Below, in pieces: positions 1 to 8,444 of a stretch of DNA of 64,000 bases. How positions within the stretch are numbered: the first letter of the stretch is position 1; every line of letters starts with the position of its first letter. This DNA is from Rhodopseudomonas palustris HaA2 (GTDB lineage: Bacteria; Pseudomonadota; Alphaproteobacteria; Rhizobiales; Xanthobacteraceae): contig NC_007778.1 in assembly GCF_000013365.1 (NCBI RefSeq), positions 2,418,001 to 2,482,000 of the forward strand, given 5' to 3'. The notes beneath the pieces were generated by a model. It saw only the letters and a list, made by a program, of their open reading frames with translations, did not search any database and had not been told where the DNA came from. The position numbers and the translations under genes were made by a program.

Positions 1-579
1 GTTCGCCGGCAGCCGCACCGAGCCGCCGATGTCGGTGCCGAGATGCAGCGGCCCGTAGCCCGCAGCCCCCGCTGCGCCCGCGCCGGAGGACGAGCCGCCG
101 GTGTTTTGCGTGGTGTCCCACGGATTGCGGGTGACGCCGTGGAAGCTCGACAGGCCGGACGACAGCATGCCGAAATCCGGCATCGTCGTCTTGGTCCAGA
201 GGATCGCACCGGCCTCGCGCAGCCGCGCCGCCGGTGGCGCATCGACCGACGCCGGCGTCGGCGCGGTGACCGGCACGCCGAGCGGAATCGGCACGCCCTT
301 GGTCGCGACGTTCTCCTTGATCGTCACCGGCACGCCGTCGAGCACGCCCTGCGGTTCGCCCTTGTGCCAGCGCTCGGTCGATTGCTTCGCCGCGGCGCGG
401 GCGCCGTCCGGATCGAACGCATACAGCGCGTTGAGATGCGGCTCCCAGCGCTGCGCCTGGGCGATGACGTCGTCGATCACCTCCGACGGCGAGAACTGTT
501 TGGCGTAGTAGCCGGCCAGCAGTTCGGTGGCGCTGAGGTCGTGCAGCGCGGTGGTCTTGCTCGTCAAACCGTCAGACAT
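1..579 (-). CDS. Amidase (amidase-signature family), 3' end outside the window
   Basis: Amidase-signature hydrolase that would cleave C-N bonds of amides; the physiological substrate cannot be told. The 193 N-terminal residues are visible, read leftwards and cut by the window edge. Catalytic elements seen: Lys88 in VTIKEN, the Gly/Ser-rich signature GGSSSGAGAA (161-170), and the presumed nucleophile Ser187 in DIGGS. The ATG at 577-579 overlaps the stop of the upstream M20 amidohydrolase by 8 bp, so the two are probably translationally coupled and may act on related amide substrates. The family call is firm; gatA is unlikely because no gatB or gatC lies beside it. Confidence 0.93.
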   Translation of the reverse strand, partial: MSDGLTSKTTALHDLSATELLAGYYAKQFSPSEVIDDVIAQAQRWEPHLNALYAFDPDGARAAAKQSTERWHKGEPQGVLDGVPVTIKENVATKGVPIPLGVPVTAPTPASVDAPPAARLREAGAILWTKTTMPDFGMLSSGLSSFHGVTRNPWDTTQNTGGSSSGAGAAGAAGYGPLHLGTDIGGSVRLPAN

Positions 580-1744
580 TGGCGGCCACCGGCAGACGGG
601 TTTCGATGATCCGCGCGAACATCGATGCGCCGATCGGCAGGATCTTGTCGTCGAGCACGTAGCCGGGATTGTGCACCGGCACGTCGCCGTCATGGCCGAC
701 CCAGAAGTAAGCGCCGGGGATCGCCTGCAGCATGTCGGCGAAATCCTCGCTGCCCATCTTCGGCTGCGAGCGGGTGATGACATTGGCCTCGCCGACCACG
801 CTGCGCGCGACTTCGGCGACCACCTCGCTCTGCGCCTGCTGATTCACCAGCACGCTGAAGATGTCGCGGATCTCGACCTTGATTTCGACGTCGAACGCCG
901 CCGCGATGCCGGCGGCCAGCGCCCGCATCCGCTCGCGCACCAGCTTGCGCACGTCGTCGGAGAAGGCGCGGACGGTGCCGGCGAGCCGCGCTTCGCCGGG
1001 GATGACGTTATAGGCCGAGCCGGAATGGATCTGGGTGATCGACAGCACCGCCGATTGCAACGGATCGACGTTGCGGCTGACGATGGTCTGCAGCGCTTGC
1101 CCCAGCGTCATCGCGATCACCACGGGGTCCTTGGAGCGCTCCGGCATCGCGCCGTGGGCGCCGTAGCCCGAGATGGTGATGTCGAAGAAGTCGGCTCCGG
1201 CCATTGCCGGCCCGGGCAGGATCGCGATCTCGCCATGGGCCAGGTCGGGGGCGTTGTGCAGGCCGTAGAGTTCGTCGCAGGGGAATTTCTGGAACAGCCC
1301 GTCCTTCAGCATCGCGCGCGCGCCGCCGAGGCCTTCCTCGGCCGGCTGGAAGATGAAATGCACGGTGCCGTCGAAATTGCGGGTCTCGGCGAGATACCGC
1401 GCGGTGCCGAGCAGCATGGTGGTGTGGGCGTCATGGCCGCAGCCGTGGAAGCGGCCGGGAATGGTCGAGCGCCACGCCAGATTGGTGTGCTCCTCCATCG
1501 GCAGCGCATCCATGTCGGCGCGCAGGCCGATGCGGCGGCCTGCCGAGCCTTTGCCCTTCAGCACGCCGACCACGCCGGTGCCGCCGAGCCCGCGATGCAC
1601 CTCGATGCCCCATTGGTCGAGCTTTTCGGCGACGATGTTGGAGGTGCGGACCTCCTCGAAGCCGATTTCCGGATGCATGTGGAGATCGCGGCGGATCGCG
1701 GTCAGTTCGTCGGCGAAGGCATCGATACGGTCGATGGTCGGCAT
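572..1744 (-). CDS. M20 family metallopeptidase / amidohydrolase (hippurate hydrolase-like)
   Basis: A 390-aa zinc- or manganese-dependent amidohydrolase of the M20D group (hippurate hydrolase, N-acyl-amino-acid hydrolase, IAA-amino acid hydrolase type). Metal-site motifs appear in the expected order: HMHPEIGFEE near the N-terminus, RADMDALPM, HGCGHDAHT, and FQPAEEG carrying the catalytic Glu pair. The reading frame is open further upstream, but the ATG at 1742-1744 is chosen because an AAGGTGA Shine-Dalgarno lies just before it and family homology begins there. It is cotranscribed with, and overlaps, the downstream amidase. Exact substrate unknown. Confidence 0.93.
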   Translation of the reverse strand: MPTIDRIDAFADELTAIRRDLHMHPEIGFEEVRTSNIVAEKLDQWGIEVHRGLGGTGVVGVLKGKGSAGRRIGLRADMDALPMEEHTNLAWRSTIPGRFHGCGHDAHTTMLLGTARYLAETRNFDGTVHFIFQPAEEGLGGARAMLKDGLFQKFPCDELYGLHNAPDLAHGEIAILPGPAMAGADFFDITISGYGAHGAMPERSKDPVVIAMTLGQALQTIVSRNVDPLQSAVLSITQIHSGSAYNVIPGEARLAGTVRAFSDDVRKLVRERMRALAAGIAAAFDVEIKVEIRDIFSVLVNQQAQSEVVAEVARSVVGEANVITRSQPKMGSEDFADMLQAIPGAYFWVGHDGDVPVHNPGYVLDDKILPIGASMFARIIETRLPVAANV

Positions 1745-2156
1745 GTCGGGGGTCACCTTTGGGGTCGCAGATGTGAATCGCGGGTTGCTGCGCAGCGTGC
1801 GGCCGAGAGCGGCTGCGGCCTGCATGCAAGGATCGGGCAAAGCGCCGGAGGCGTCCCGCAATCGAAGCGGGACGCCGGCCCGGCGCGGGGGACGACGGCC
1901 GGCATCTCAGCCGATAATGCGGGGCAATGTCAAAACACGAGGGCGGCGCAGCCACGGCGCCGCTGCAACCCCGCTTTGCGTTGCGCCGCGCCCTCGACTA
2001 TGAATGCGGCGCTCTGGCGCGCAAGCAGGCATCGCGGCCACCGCGCGGGGCAGGCCTTCGGCGTGATGCGCTGCGGCGTCGAACGTTCGGGACCGGCGTC
2101 ACGCCGCCCGCCGCGAACGATGTCGCCGGCGTTCCTCGCAGCCCGAACGGCCCAAA
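1745..2156. other. Intergenic stretch without a recognised gene
   Basis: About 410 bp between the M20 gene start and the tRNA. The open frames here are GC-rich shadows without recognisable protein features. It should contain the promoter of the leftward M20/amidase pair and of the rightward tRNA, but no clear -35/-10 pair is assigned. Confidence 0.5.
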
Positions 2157-2243
2157 GCGGACGTGGCGAAACTGGTAGACGCAAGGGACTTAAAATCCCT
2201 CGATGGCAACGTCGTGCGGGTTCGACCCCCGCCGTCCGCACCA
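2157..2243 (+). tRNA. tRNA-Leu (anticodon TAA)
   Basis: An 87-nt class II tRNA with CCA encoded in the gene. The 7-bp acceptor stem pairs GCGGACG (2157-2163) with CGTCCGC (2233-2239), followed by discriminator A and CCA (2241-2243). The anticodon arm is AGGGA / loop CTTAAAA / TCCCT, giving anticodon TAA for Leu codons UUA and UUG. The TpsiC arm carries GGTTCGACCCC. The long variable arm is typical of tRNA-Leu. No integrase or duplicated tRNA 3' end is seen beside it. Confidence 0.97.
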
Positions 2244-2262
2244 AAGACGTATGGCGGTGTGA

Positions 2263-3366
2263 TCAGTCCAGCTTCAGGTGATAACGGCTATAGCGCAGTT
2301 CACCCGTCCGGGTGAGGGCTTCCTTTGCAACGAGGTCTTGCAGATCACGCGTGGCGGTGGAGCGGGTCGCCTTGGTGATGGTGATATAGTTCTCGGCGCT
2401 CATGCCGCCTTTGAAGCCTTCGATCCCTTCCTCGAACATGCGCGCGATGGCCTTCTCTTGTCTGTCGTTCAATTGGCCGCGCAGGCGCTCGTAGAATCGA
2501 GTCTTGGCCAGGGAGAAATCGACCCGCTTGTTGGTGTTGTCCTGAGCTTCAAGGACCGTCTTCCCGAAATAGACCAGCCAGTCGGTGGCCTCGGTCGACT
2601 TGTTATTGTGCTCCAACGCGTCGTAGTAGGCTTTCCGCTTGCGTTGGATGGTGTAGGCGAGGGCGATGAGCGTCGGCTGGTTGAGGTTTTGGGCCAGTGA
2701 TTTTTCAGCCAAGGCACGCCCGATCCGTCCGTTGCCATCTTCAAACGGGTGAATGCTGACAAAGTAGAGGTGAGCAAGCCCGGCGCGTGTGAGCGCGGGC
2801 AGCGCTTGGGGGCCATCGGGAGCGGTTTCGTTGAACCAATCGATGAAAGCCGTCATCTCCTCCGTCACGCGCTCAGACGGCGGTGCTTCGAAGTGGACTC
2901 TACGATGCGCGATCGGTCCCGACACGACCTGCATGGGATCGGTGTGAGTCCTGTAGGCGCCAACCACCCGAATCGAGTTCGTTCCCGCCATGAGCATCTG
3001 GTGCCACCCGAACAGCGTCTCATGGGTGAGAGGCTCGGCGAATCTGCGATACAGATCGGCCATCATCTCAGCGATGCCGCGTTCGGCCGCTGGCACGTCA
3101 GGTCGATCCTTCGCGAGGCCGAACTGATAGCGAAGCGAGGACTGCACGCTATCGCGGCTCAGGATCTCCCCTTCGATCTCGGAGGTCTTGAGGGCTTCCT
3201 CGCTGATCAAGTCGATGCGGAGGTTGGTCTGTTCATCCTGGCTGACATGTTTGAAGGCTCCGATAAACTCTCCGGAGCGCAAGAGAAAATCGCTTTCAAA
3301 CTTCTCTAACCCTCTGGCTTCGTAAGAAAATACGGGCCAGTTCGGGTCCTCCCAATTCCAGGGCAT
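2263..3366 (-). CDS. Fic family protein with N-terminal DUF4172-like and C-terminal winged-helix regions
   Basis: A 367-aa Fic-domain protein. The signature HPFEDGNGRIGR is intact, including the catalytic His and the phosphate-binding Gly-Asn-Gly loop, so it should be able to transfer AMP (or a similar moiety) to a protein target. The N-terminus (MPWNWEDPNWPVF) looks like the DUF4172 extension. An inhibitory-type motif, TSEIEGE, lies before the Fic core. The C-terminal 60 residues resemble a winged helix-turn-helix (ITITKATRSTATRDLQDLV), suggesting DNA binding and autoregulation. A 9-bp-arm palindrome lies 3 bp upstream of the start codon. No separate antitoxin gene is adjacent. The family is certain; target and regulation are inferred. 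Confidence 0.95.
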   Translation of the reverse strand: MPWNWEDPNWPVFSYEARGLEKFESDFLLRSGEFIGAFKHVSQDEQTNLRIDLISEEALKTSEIEGEILSRDSVQSSLRYQFGLAKDRPDVPAAERGIAEMMADLYRRFAEPLTHETLFGWHQMLMAGTNSIRVVGAYRTHTDPMQVVSGPIAHRRVHFEAPPSERVTEEMTAFIDWFNETAPDGPQALPALTRAGLAHLYFVSIHPFEDGNGRIGRALAEKSLAQNLNQPTLIALAYTIQRKRKAYYDALEHNNKSTEATDWLVYFGKTVLEAQDNTNKRVDFSLAKTRFYERLRGQLNDRQEKAIARMFEEGIEGFKGGMSAENYITITKATRSTATRDLQDLVAKEALTRTGELRYSRYHLKLD

Positions 3367-3368
3367 GA

Positions 3369-3391
3369 GCTATAGAACTCCTTTCTATAGC
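3369..3391 (-). promoter_or_regulatory. Perfect palindrome over the Fic ribosome-binding site (putative operator or RNA hairpin)
   Basis: GCTATAGAA (3369-3377) and TTCTATAGC (3383-3391) form a perfect 9-bp inverted repeat with a 5-bp centre. On the coding strand the Shine-Dalgarno AAGGAG sits at the centre, and the ATG follows 3 bp later. A related half-site, GTTATAGC, lies at 3413-3420. Binding by the Fic protein's own winged-helix tail is an inference. Confidence 0.6.
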
Positions 3392-3465
3392 CCAGTATTG
3401 GAAGGAAAATGAGTTATAGCAAGGCATTCTATGCCTCATCCGGCGAGCGAGCGCGTTCCGGCTCG

Positions 3466-3921
3466 CTATCCGATCCCCTTCACCATATGCACCACCCTTG
3501 CCCCGTTGGCGCGGGTCTCCAGCCGCTCCCGTGCGTAGCCGAGCGACGCGTAGAGCCGGACGTTCTCGTCGAAGCGCTCGTTGGTGTAGAGCCGCAGCGT
3601 GTCGCGGCCGGCGGCGCGGGCGAGTTGTTCGGCGAGCGCCAGCAGGCGGCGGCCGTGGCCGCGCTTCTGGGCGTCGGGGGAGACCGCGACGTTGACGATC
3701 AAGAGGTCGTCGTCGCGCAGCTCGGTCTCGATCAGCGCCGCCAGCACACCGTCGGACTCCAGCAGATCGAAGCGATGCTGCGTGATTGCCACCGCATAGT
3801 CGGCGAGCATCGGCAGCGGCGCGTAGCCGATCAGTGCCTCCCATTTGGCATAGGCGCGCATGGTGAGATCGGTGATCGCCGCCACGTCATCGTCGGTGGC
3901 GCGCCGGATCAGGTCGGACAT
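3466..3921 (-). CDS. GNAT family N-acetyltransferase
   Basis: A 151-aa single-domain GNAT acetyltransferase that would move an acetyl group from acetyl-CoA to an amine. The acetyl-CoA pyrophosphate loop is seen as KRGHGRRLL, preceded by the beta-4 strand LLIVNVAVSPDA. The later segment VRLYASLGYARER is the usual C-terminal GNAT motif. Start ATG at 3919-3921. It lies 24 bp downstream of the glycosyltransferase gene on the same strand and may share its transcript. The substrate cannot be inferred. Confidence 0.9.
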   Translation of the reverse strand: MSDLIRRATDDDVAAITDLTMRAYAKWEALIGYAPLPMLADYAVAITQHRFDLLESDGVLAALIETELRDDDLLIVNVAVSPDAQKRGHGRRLLALAEQLARAAGRDTLRLYTNERFDENVRLYASLGYARERLETRANGARVVHMVKGIG

Positions 3922-3945
3922 GCGATGCCTTTCGCCGGGTGCAAC

Positions 3946-4815
3946 TCATCGTGCGGCCGGAGTCGCCGCCGAGCGCTCCGCCGTCCCGAACACCTTCTCC
4001 AGCACCGGCAGGATCGAGGTGTCTTCCTCCGCATTCATGTCTTTCTCCGCGGCGAAATGCCAGTCGCTGTCGCGCGGCACCGGCGTCGAGGCGTCGCCGC
4101 GCTGGATCTTGGTTTGCAGGTCGGACAGCGAGCGCGACCAGTAATGGTTGAGGCGCAACAGGTCGAGCACCGGGCGGTCGCCGTCGAACGGGCGGCCCTG
4201 CGTATCGATGGTTTCGCCGTGCCAGTATTTGTAGAGATGCACGTTGCGGATGGCGCGGATCCAGCGCGGATTGGCGATGGTCTTGGCGGAGATTTTCGAC
4301 AGCGGCGATCGCCGGGTGAAGGCGCGGGTGATCGGCACCGGCGGGCGCTGCTCGTGCCCGGCCGAGCCGAAATAGGGCGAGAACACGCCGACCGCCGGCG
4401 CGCCCGCGAACCGGCCGAGCACGTCGGTGACCTTGTCGGCGGCGGGCGAGAACAGAAACTCGTCGATGTCGATGAACGCCATCCACTTCGCATCCAGCCG
4501 GTGCCGCCTGATGCAATGGCGATACGCCGGCAATTGCCCGACCTCGACCGGCCAGTCCGTCAGCGTCACCAGCCCGCGCGCGATCCACGGCGCCAGCACC
4601 TCGCGGAAATCGTCGGTGCTGAAATTGTTGTAGAGATAGAAGTGGCCGACACCGACGCCCTCGTGAAACCGCAACCACTCGTCGAGGAACGGCGCTTCCT
4701 CGCGAAAGATCGCGACCACCGCCAGCGTCGGCACGTCGCGCCCGGCGACGGCACGATCGAGCGCCCGGGCGCGCCATACGAACGGCGCCCGCAACCACGT
4801 CTTGAAATCCGGCAT
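3946..4815 (-). CDS. Glycosyltransferase, family 92 / family 2-like
   Basis: A 289-aa putative glycosyltransferase. The N-terminal half shows a GT-A-like fold start (VVAIFREEAPFLDEWL), then FYLYNNFSTDD and the metal-binding DxD-type motif in AFIDIDEFLF. This pattern fits the GT92 / DUF23 group of small bacterial enzymes that decorate surface polysaccharides. There is no signal peptide or membrane segment, so it probably acts in the cytoplasm. A GGGGGA-type ribosome-binding site precedes the ATG at 4813-4815. Donor and acceptor sugars are unknown. Confidence 0.85.
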   Translation of the reverse strand: MPDFKTWLRAPFVWRARALDRAVAGRDVPTLAVVAIFREEAPFLDEWLRFHEGVGVGHFYLYNNFSTDDFREVLAPWIARGLVTLTDWPVEVGQLPAYRHCIRRHRLDAKWMAFIDIDEFLFSPAADKVTDVLGRFAGAPAVGVFSPYFGSAGHEQRPPVPITRAFTRRSPLSKISAKTIANPRWIRAIRNVHLYKYWHGETIDTQGRPFDGDRPVLDLLRLNHYWSRSLSDLQTKIQRGDASTPVPRDSDWHFAAEKDMNAEEDTSILPVLEKVFGTAERSAATPAAR

Positions 4816-5050
4816 TGGCGTCCCCCACGGGCCGGCCCATCGATATCGGCAACGCGAGTCCGAGGGCCGTTCGGCGCGTGTTTCAGATCGCCGATCTTGC
4901 CAAGTCGCGTGCGCTGCCGCAATCGTTTAACCGCGTGTGCTCGCGCGCTTCCGAATTGCGGCCATAGCGCCGCCGGGCACCGCGCCTCATTCCCGCCACC
5001 GCCGCCTGATCTTTCCGGAATCGCAACGTTGTTCTGCTATTCCGAGTGCC

Positions 5051-5476
5051 ATGATCGATCGTGAAGCTGTCGTGTCCCGTCTGCGCCTCGGCGCCGCTGC
5101 TGCGCTCGTCGTCGCGGCCGGCGGGCTGTCGGGCTGTGCCGCGATCGGCGACAGCGCGATGTCGCAGGCCTTCGTCGATCCGGCCAAATACAGTCTGTTC
5201 AATTGCGAGCAGCTCGGCACCGAGCGCAAGGAGCTCGACAAGCGACTGGACGTACTCACCGGGTTGATGCGCAAGGCCGAGACCGGCGTCGGCGGGGCGG
5301 TGGTGTCCGAGGTCGCCTATCGCAACGACTACATCAATTTAAAGGCGCAGTCGCGGCTGGCCGAGCAGACCTGGCGCGACAACAAATGCGTCGAGGCGCC
5401 GGCTGCGGCGCCCGCGCCGGCCGGCTTCGGACCCGCCCCACGCGCTCCGGCGCATCCGGGCCGCGGCGCGCGCTGA
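5051..5476 (+). CDS. Small lipoprotein of unknown function
   Basis: A 141-aa protein with a classic lipoprotein signal: charged N-terminus with Arg residues, hydrophobic core (AAAALVVAAGG) and lipobox LSGC, predicting a lipidated Cys. The mature part is helical and acid/base-rich with conserved-looking Cys residues (FNCEQL, NKCVEA), ending in a Pro/Ala-rich tail. The ATG at 5051 is chosen over in-frame upstream starts because the signal sequence begins there. No function is recognised; similar small lipoproteins are common in Bradyrhizobiaceae. Confidence 0.8.
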   Translation: MIDREAVVSRLRLGAAAALVVAAGGLSGCAAIGDSAMSQAFVDPAKYSLFNCEQLGTERKELDKRLDVLTGLMRKAETGVGGAVVSEVAYRNDYINLKAQSRLAEQTWRDNKCVEAPAAAPAPAGFGPAPRAPAHPGRGAR

Positions 5477-5501
5477 CGCGTCGTCGGAATGCGCCGCGGC
5501 T

Positions 5502-6704
5502 TCACGGCCGCCAGTCGTAGACCCAGCTTTGCCGCGCCAGCAGCCGCTGGCTGCCGAGCGCCTGCATCGCCAGATCGCGCGCCAGCGCCATCGGCCCGGT
5601 GAGGTGGTAGATCTTGCCGTTCTGCCGCGCCAGCCGCTGCACCTTCGCCACCCGCGCGCGGCGCGCCTGCGCATAGCGCTGCAGCGCCGCCGGCACGCTA
5701 CCGCCGGCGTCTGCGCGGTGGCTGTCGCCGAGGCATTGCGCCAGCACCGCGGCGTCCTCGATCGCCATGCCGGCGCCCTGGGCCGCGAACGGCAGCATGC
5801 CGTGCGACGCATCGCCGAGCAGCGCCGTCGTGCCCGCGCTCCATGCGCCGCCGTCGGGCATCGCGAACAGCGCCCAGCGCTTCCAGATATCGACCGCGCC
5901 GATCAGCTTGCGCGCCGGGGTCGCCCAGCCGGCCGCCTCGAACCGGCTCCTGATCTCGCGCGCCTCGCCAGGGGCGCTCCAGCCCTCGCGATGCCAGTCG
6001 TCGGAGACGATCGCGACCAGGTTGATCCGCCGCCCGCCGGAGATCGGATACACCACCAGATGCGCCTGCGGTCCCATCCACAGCTGCACGCCCAGGGGCG
6101 CGGCTTGCGGCAGCGCCCGGGCGTCGACCGTGCCGCGCCACGCGATCAGCCCGCTGAAGCGCGGCTGCGTCGACGGAAACATCTGCCCGCGCACCGTCGA
6201 CCAGATGCCGTCGGCGCCGATCAGCGCCAGTGCCTGTTGCTGCCGGCGCTCGCTGCGGCGGCGATAGCCGACCGTGACGCCGCCGCTGTCGCTGCTGAGA
6301 TTTTCGAATGCGGAGCCGAGTTGCAGATCGATCGAGCGGTGCGCCTTCACCTCGGCCTCGAGCGCGGATTGCAGATCGGCGCGGTGGATCACCCAATACG
6401 GTGCCCCGGCGCGCGCCGCCGCGGAGTCGCCGAGCGGCAGCCGCACCGTGGCACGGCCGCTGCGCGCGTTCATCACCGTCACGGCGTCGGGCACCACGGC
6501 GCGCTGCGCCAGCCTGGCGCCGAGGCCGAGATCGATCAGCACGCGGCTGGCATTGGGGGAGAGTTGCAATCCGGCGCCGGCTTCCTCGAGCCGTTCGGTC
6601 TTTTCCAGAACGACGACGCGGAAGCCGCGCGCCGCGAGCGCGAGCGAAGCTGTTAGTCCGCCGATGCCCGCGCCCGCGATGACGATGGTGCGCGAAGCCG
6701 GCAC
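5502..6704 (-). CDS. FAD-dependent aromatic-ring monooxygenase (salicylate / 3-hydroxybenzoate 6-hydroxylase-like)
   Basis: A 400-aa class A flavoprotein monooxygenase. The FAD-binding Rossmann motif GAGIGG lies at residues 11-16 and ends in an acidic strand (VVVLEK). The second FAD motif is LLGDASHGMLPFAAQGA, with the characteristic Gly-Asp. The expected reaction is NAD(P)H- and O2-dependent hydroxylation of an aromatic acid; the substrate is not identifiable. Start is GTG at 6702-6704, 7 bp after the stop of the zinc-finger gene, so the two probably form an operon. No ring-cleavage genes are adjacent. Confidence 0.9.
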   Translation of the reverse strand: MPASRTIVIAGAGIGGLTASLALAARGFRVVVLEKTERLEEAGAGLQLSPNASRVLIDLGLGARLAQRAVVPDAVTVMNARSGRATVRLPLGDSAAARAGAPYWVIHRADLQSALEAEVKAHRSIDLQLGSAFENLSSDSGGVTVGYRRRSERRQQQALALIGADGIWSTVRGQMFPSTQPRFSGLIAWRGTVDARALPQAAPLGVQLWMGPQAHLVVYPISGGRRINLVAIVSDDWHREGWSAPGEAREIRSRFEAAGWATPARKLIGAVDIWKRWALFAMPDGGAWSAGTTALLGDASHGMLPFAAQGAGMAIEDAAVLAQCLGDSHRADAGGSVPAALQRYAQARRARVAKVQRLARQNGKIYHLTGPMALARDLAMQALGSQRLLARQSWVYDWRP

Positions 6705-6711
6705 TGCGCGA

Positions 6712-6957
6712 TCAGGCGACCTTGTCCTTCAGCACGCATTCCGGCGGCCGCGCTTCGCCGGGACCGAGGTCCGGCGCGTAGCGATACAGCGTCGAGCAAT
6801 ACGGGCAGATGATCTCGTTGTCGTTGCCGAGATCGAGAAACACGTGCGGATGATCGAACGGCGGATTGGCGCCCACGCACATGAATTCCTTCGAGCCGAT
6901 CTCGATCATGGGAACGCCGGCTTCGTTCTGGAAATGTGGAACCACGTGGTCGGACAT
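6712..6957 (-). CDS. Zinc-finger domain-containing protein (NDUFS6/CHCC type)
   Basis: An 81-aa protein with a metal site spread over CVGANPPFDHPHVF and IICPYCSTLYRY, the C-x8-H plus C-x2-C layout of the CHCC zinc-finger family that includes the mitochondrial complex I subunit NDUFS6. In alphaproteobacteria such proteins are complex I accessory subunits; that role here is by family only. The start at 6955-6957 follows an AGGTGA ribosome-binding site. It lies directly upstream of the FAD monooxygenase gene. Confidence 0.85.
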   Translation of the reverse strand: MSDHVVPHFQNEAGVPMIEIGSKEFMCVGANPPFDHPHVFLDLGNDNEIICPYCSTLYRYAPDLGPGEARPPECVLKDKVA

Positions 6958-7114
6958 TCGGCTCACCTTAACTCGCGGCGGAGAGGGCAATCATCACGGT
7001 GCAGCGCACCATACCGGCGTCGGCTCCTGATTCCTAGAGCGCGCAGACACGCTTTGCCTGTCGAAATTCGACACAATCCCATGATGTTGGAGAAGCCCTT
7101 CTTTCGTTGCATCG

Positions 7115-7154
7115 GTTGTGTCCAAGTCATGACACCCCACATTAAGGACACAAC
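7115..7154. promoter_or_regulatory. Inverted repeat upstream of a hypothetical gene
   Basis: GTTGTGTCC (7115-7123) and GGACACAAC (7146-7154) form a perfect 9-bp inverted repeat with a 22-bp spacer, ending 15 bp before the first in-frame ATG of the next gene. The spacer may hold promoter elements. It could be an operator or an mRNA hairpin; no regulator is assigned. Confidence 0.4.
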
Positions 7155-7201
7155 AAGGGCCGCACCGAATGCGTCTGAAATTGGGCATGGCCAGGAGTTA
7201 T

Positions 7202-8359
7202 ATGGCCAGGACTAATATGGCCAAGGCGGGCATCGCACTCTGCGCGGTCGCGCTGGTGCTGATGTGGCCGCATGCCCGACAGAGCGCGGCGTTTCTCGCC
7301 GCACAGGACGATCCGGCCCGGCTGTCGGACCTGCAGATCGGGGCCGCCTTGCAGCGCGACCCGGACCTGATCACGCGCCATATCACCGATGCGCTGGACG
7401 CCCGCGATCCGGATCTCGCCGACAGCCTGGTGCAACTTGCCGCTGCACGAAATATCACGCTTCCCGTCGAACTCACCACGCGCGTCGCCGCGGCGGTGGC
7501 CGCTGAGCAATCGGCCGCCGGCATCGCCACCCGCTTCGCGACCGGCCTCGTCACCGGCGAGGCGAAGGACGGCGCCAGCCTGTCCGGCACGGTGGCGGGC
7601 GATCTGTTCGTGTTCGGCGACATCCGCGACGTGGTCCGCGAGGGCACCAATCTGGCGACGGGCGCCGACGCCGACCGGGTCGTGCTCGGGCTCGCGGCCG
7701 CCGGGATCGCCATCACCGCGGCGACCTATGTCACGCTGGGCGGCGCGGCGCCGGTGCGCGCCGGGCTGACGCTGGTCAAGGATGCGCGCAAGGTCGGCCG
7801 GCTCGGCGGGGGGCTGGCGACATGGACCAGCCGCTCGGCGCGCGAGGTGGTCGATGCGCCGGCGCTGCAGCGCGCGGTTGCGGGCTCCTCGTTCAGCCGC
7901 CCGGCAGAGACGCTGACTGCGGTCAAGGCGGCATTCCGCGCCGAGAAGGCCGGCGGGCTGATGCGGCTCGCCAAGAATGTCGGCCGCATCGGCGACAAGG
8001 CCGGCACCCGCGGCGCGCTCGATACGTTGAAGATCGCCGAAGGTCCGAAGGATGTCGCCCGCGCGGCGCGACTCGCCGAGGCCAAAGGCGGCCAGACCCG
8101 CGCCTTCCTCAAGGTCCTCGGCCGCGGCGCGCTGCTGCTCACCACCGGCGCATGGAATTTCGCCTGGTGGATCTTCGGCGCGCTGATGACGCTGTTCGGT
8201 CTCGTCACCTCGCTCAAGGCCGGCGTCGAGCGGATGACGCAAGGCTGGATCGATCGCGGCAAGGCGCGGCGCGCGAAGCGGCTGCTGGCCGAGGCGAAGC
8301 GGGCGCAACGCGCGCAAGTCAATCCGTCTCCGGTCGCAGCGGCCCTGTCGGTTTCGTAG
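7202..8359 (+). CDS. Hypothetical membrane-associated protein
   Basis: About 385 aa. It begins with a hydrophobic, probably membrane-anchoring segment (AGIALCAVALVLMWP). The middle has two further hydrophobic stretches (VVLGLAAAGIAITAATYV and, near the C-terminus, LLLTTGAWNFAWWIFGALM), and the tail is strongly basic. Ala/Arg-rich regions between them look helical. Four in-frame ATGs occur at 7169, 7187, 7202 and 7217. The last two follow AGGA elements at 5-bp spacing, so the start is uncertain. No recognised domain; this size and pattern is known mainly as conserved hypothetical proteins in the group. Confidence 0.7.
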   Translation: MARTNMAKAGIALCAVALVLMWPHARQSAAFLAAQDDPARLSDLQIGAALQRDPDLITRHITDALDARDPDLADSLVQLAAARNITLPVELTTRVAAAVAAEQSAAGIATRFATGLVTGEAKDGASLSGTVAGDLFVFGDIRDVVREGTNLATGADADRVVLGLAAAGIAITAATYVTLGGAAPVRAGLTLVKDARKVGRLGGGLATWTSRSAREVVDAPALQRAVAGSSFSRPAETLTAVKAAFRAEKAGGLMRLAKNVGRIGDKAGTRGALDTLKIAEGPKDVARAARLAEAKGGQTRAFLKVLGRGALLLTTGAWNFAWWIFGALMTLFGLVTSLKAGVERMTQGWIDRGKARRAKRLLAEAKRAQRAQVNPSPVAAALSVS

Positions 8360-8444
8360 TTGTCGGGCGACGTCGTGACTCTCTATCCTGCCGCTGTCCA
8401 CACGACGACCTCACCATCTCCTTCAACAACTCATCGGACGGTCG

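Noticed and set aside
1-579. GatA subunit of the Glu-tRNA amidotransferase
   Set aside because: The family signature fits amidases generally, and there is no gatC or gatB beside it; the M20 neighbour points to a catabolic amidase.
2157-3391. tRNA-Leu as the attachment site of an island carrying the Fic gene
   Set aside because: There is no integrase and no second copy of the tRNA 3' end in the window.
7142-8401. A 419-codon minus-strand open frame
   Set aside because: Arg/Gly/Ala-rich shadow of the hypothetical gene on the plus strand, with no recognisable domain.
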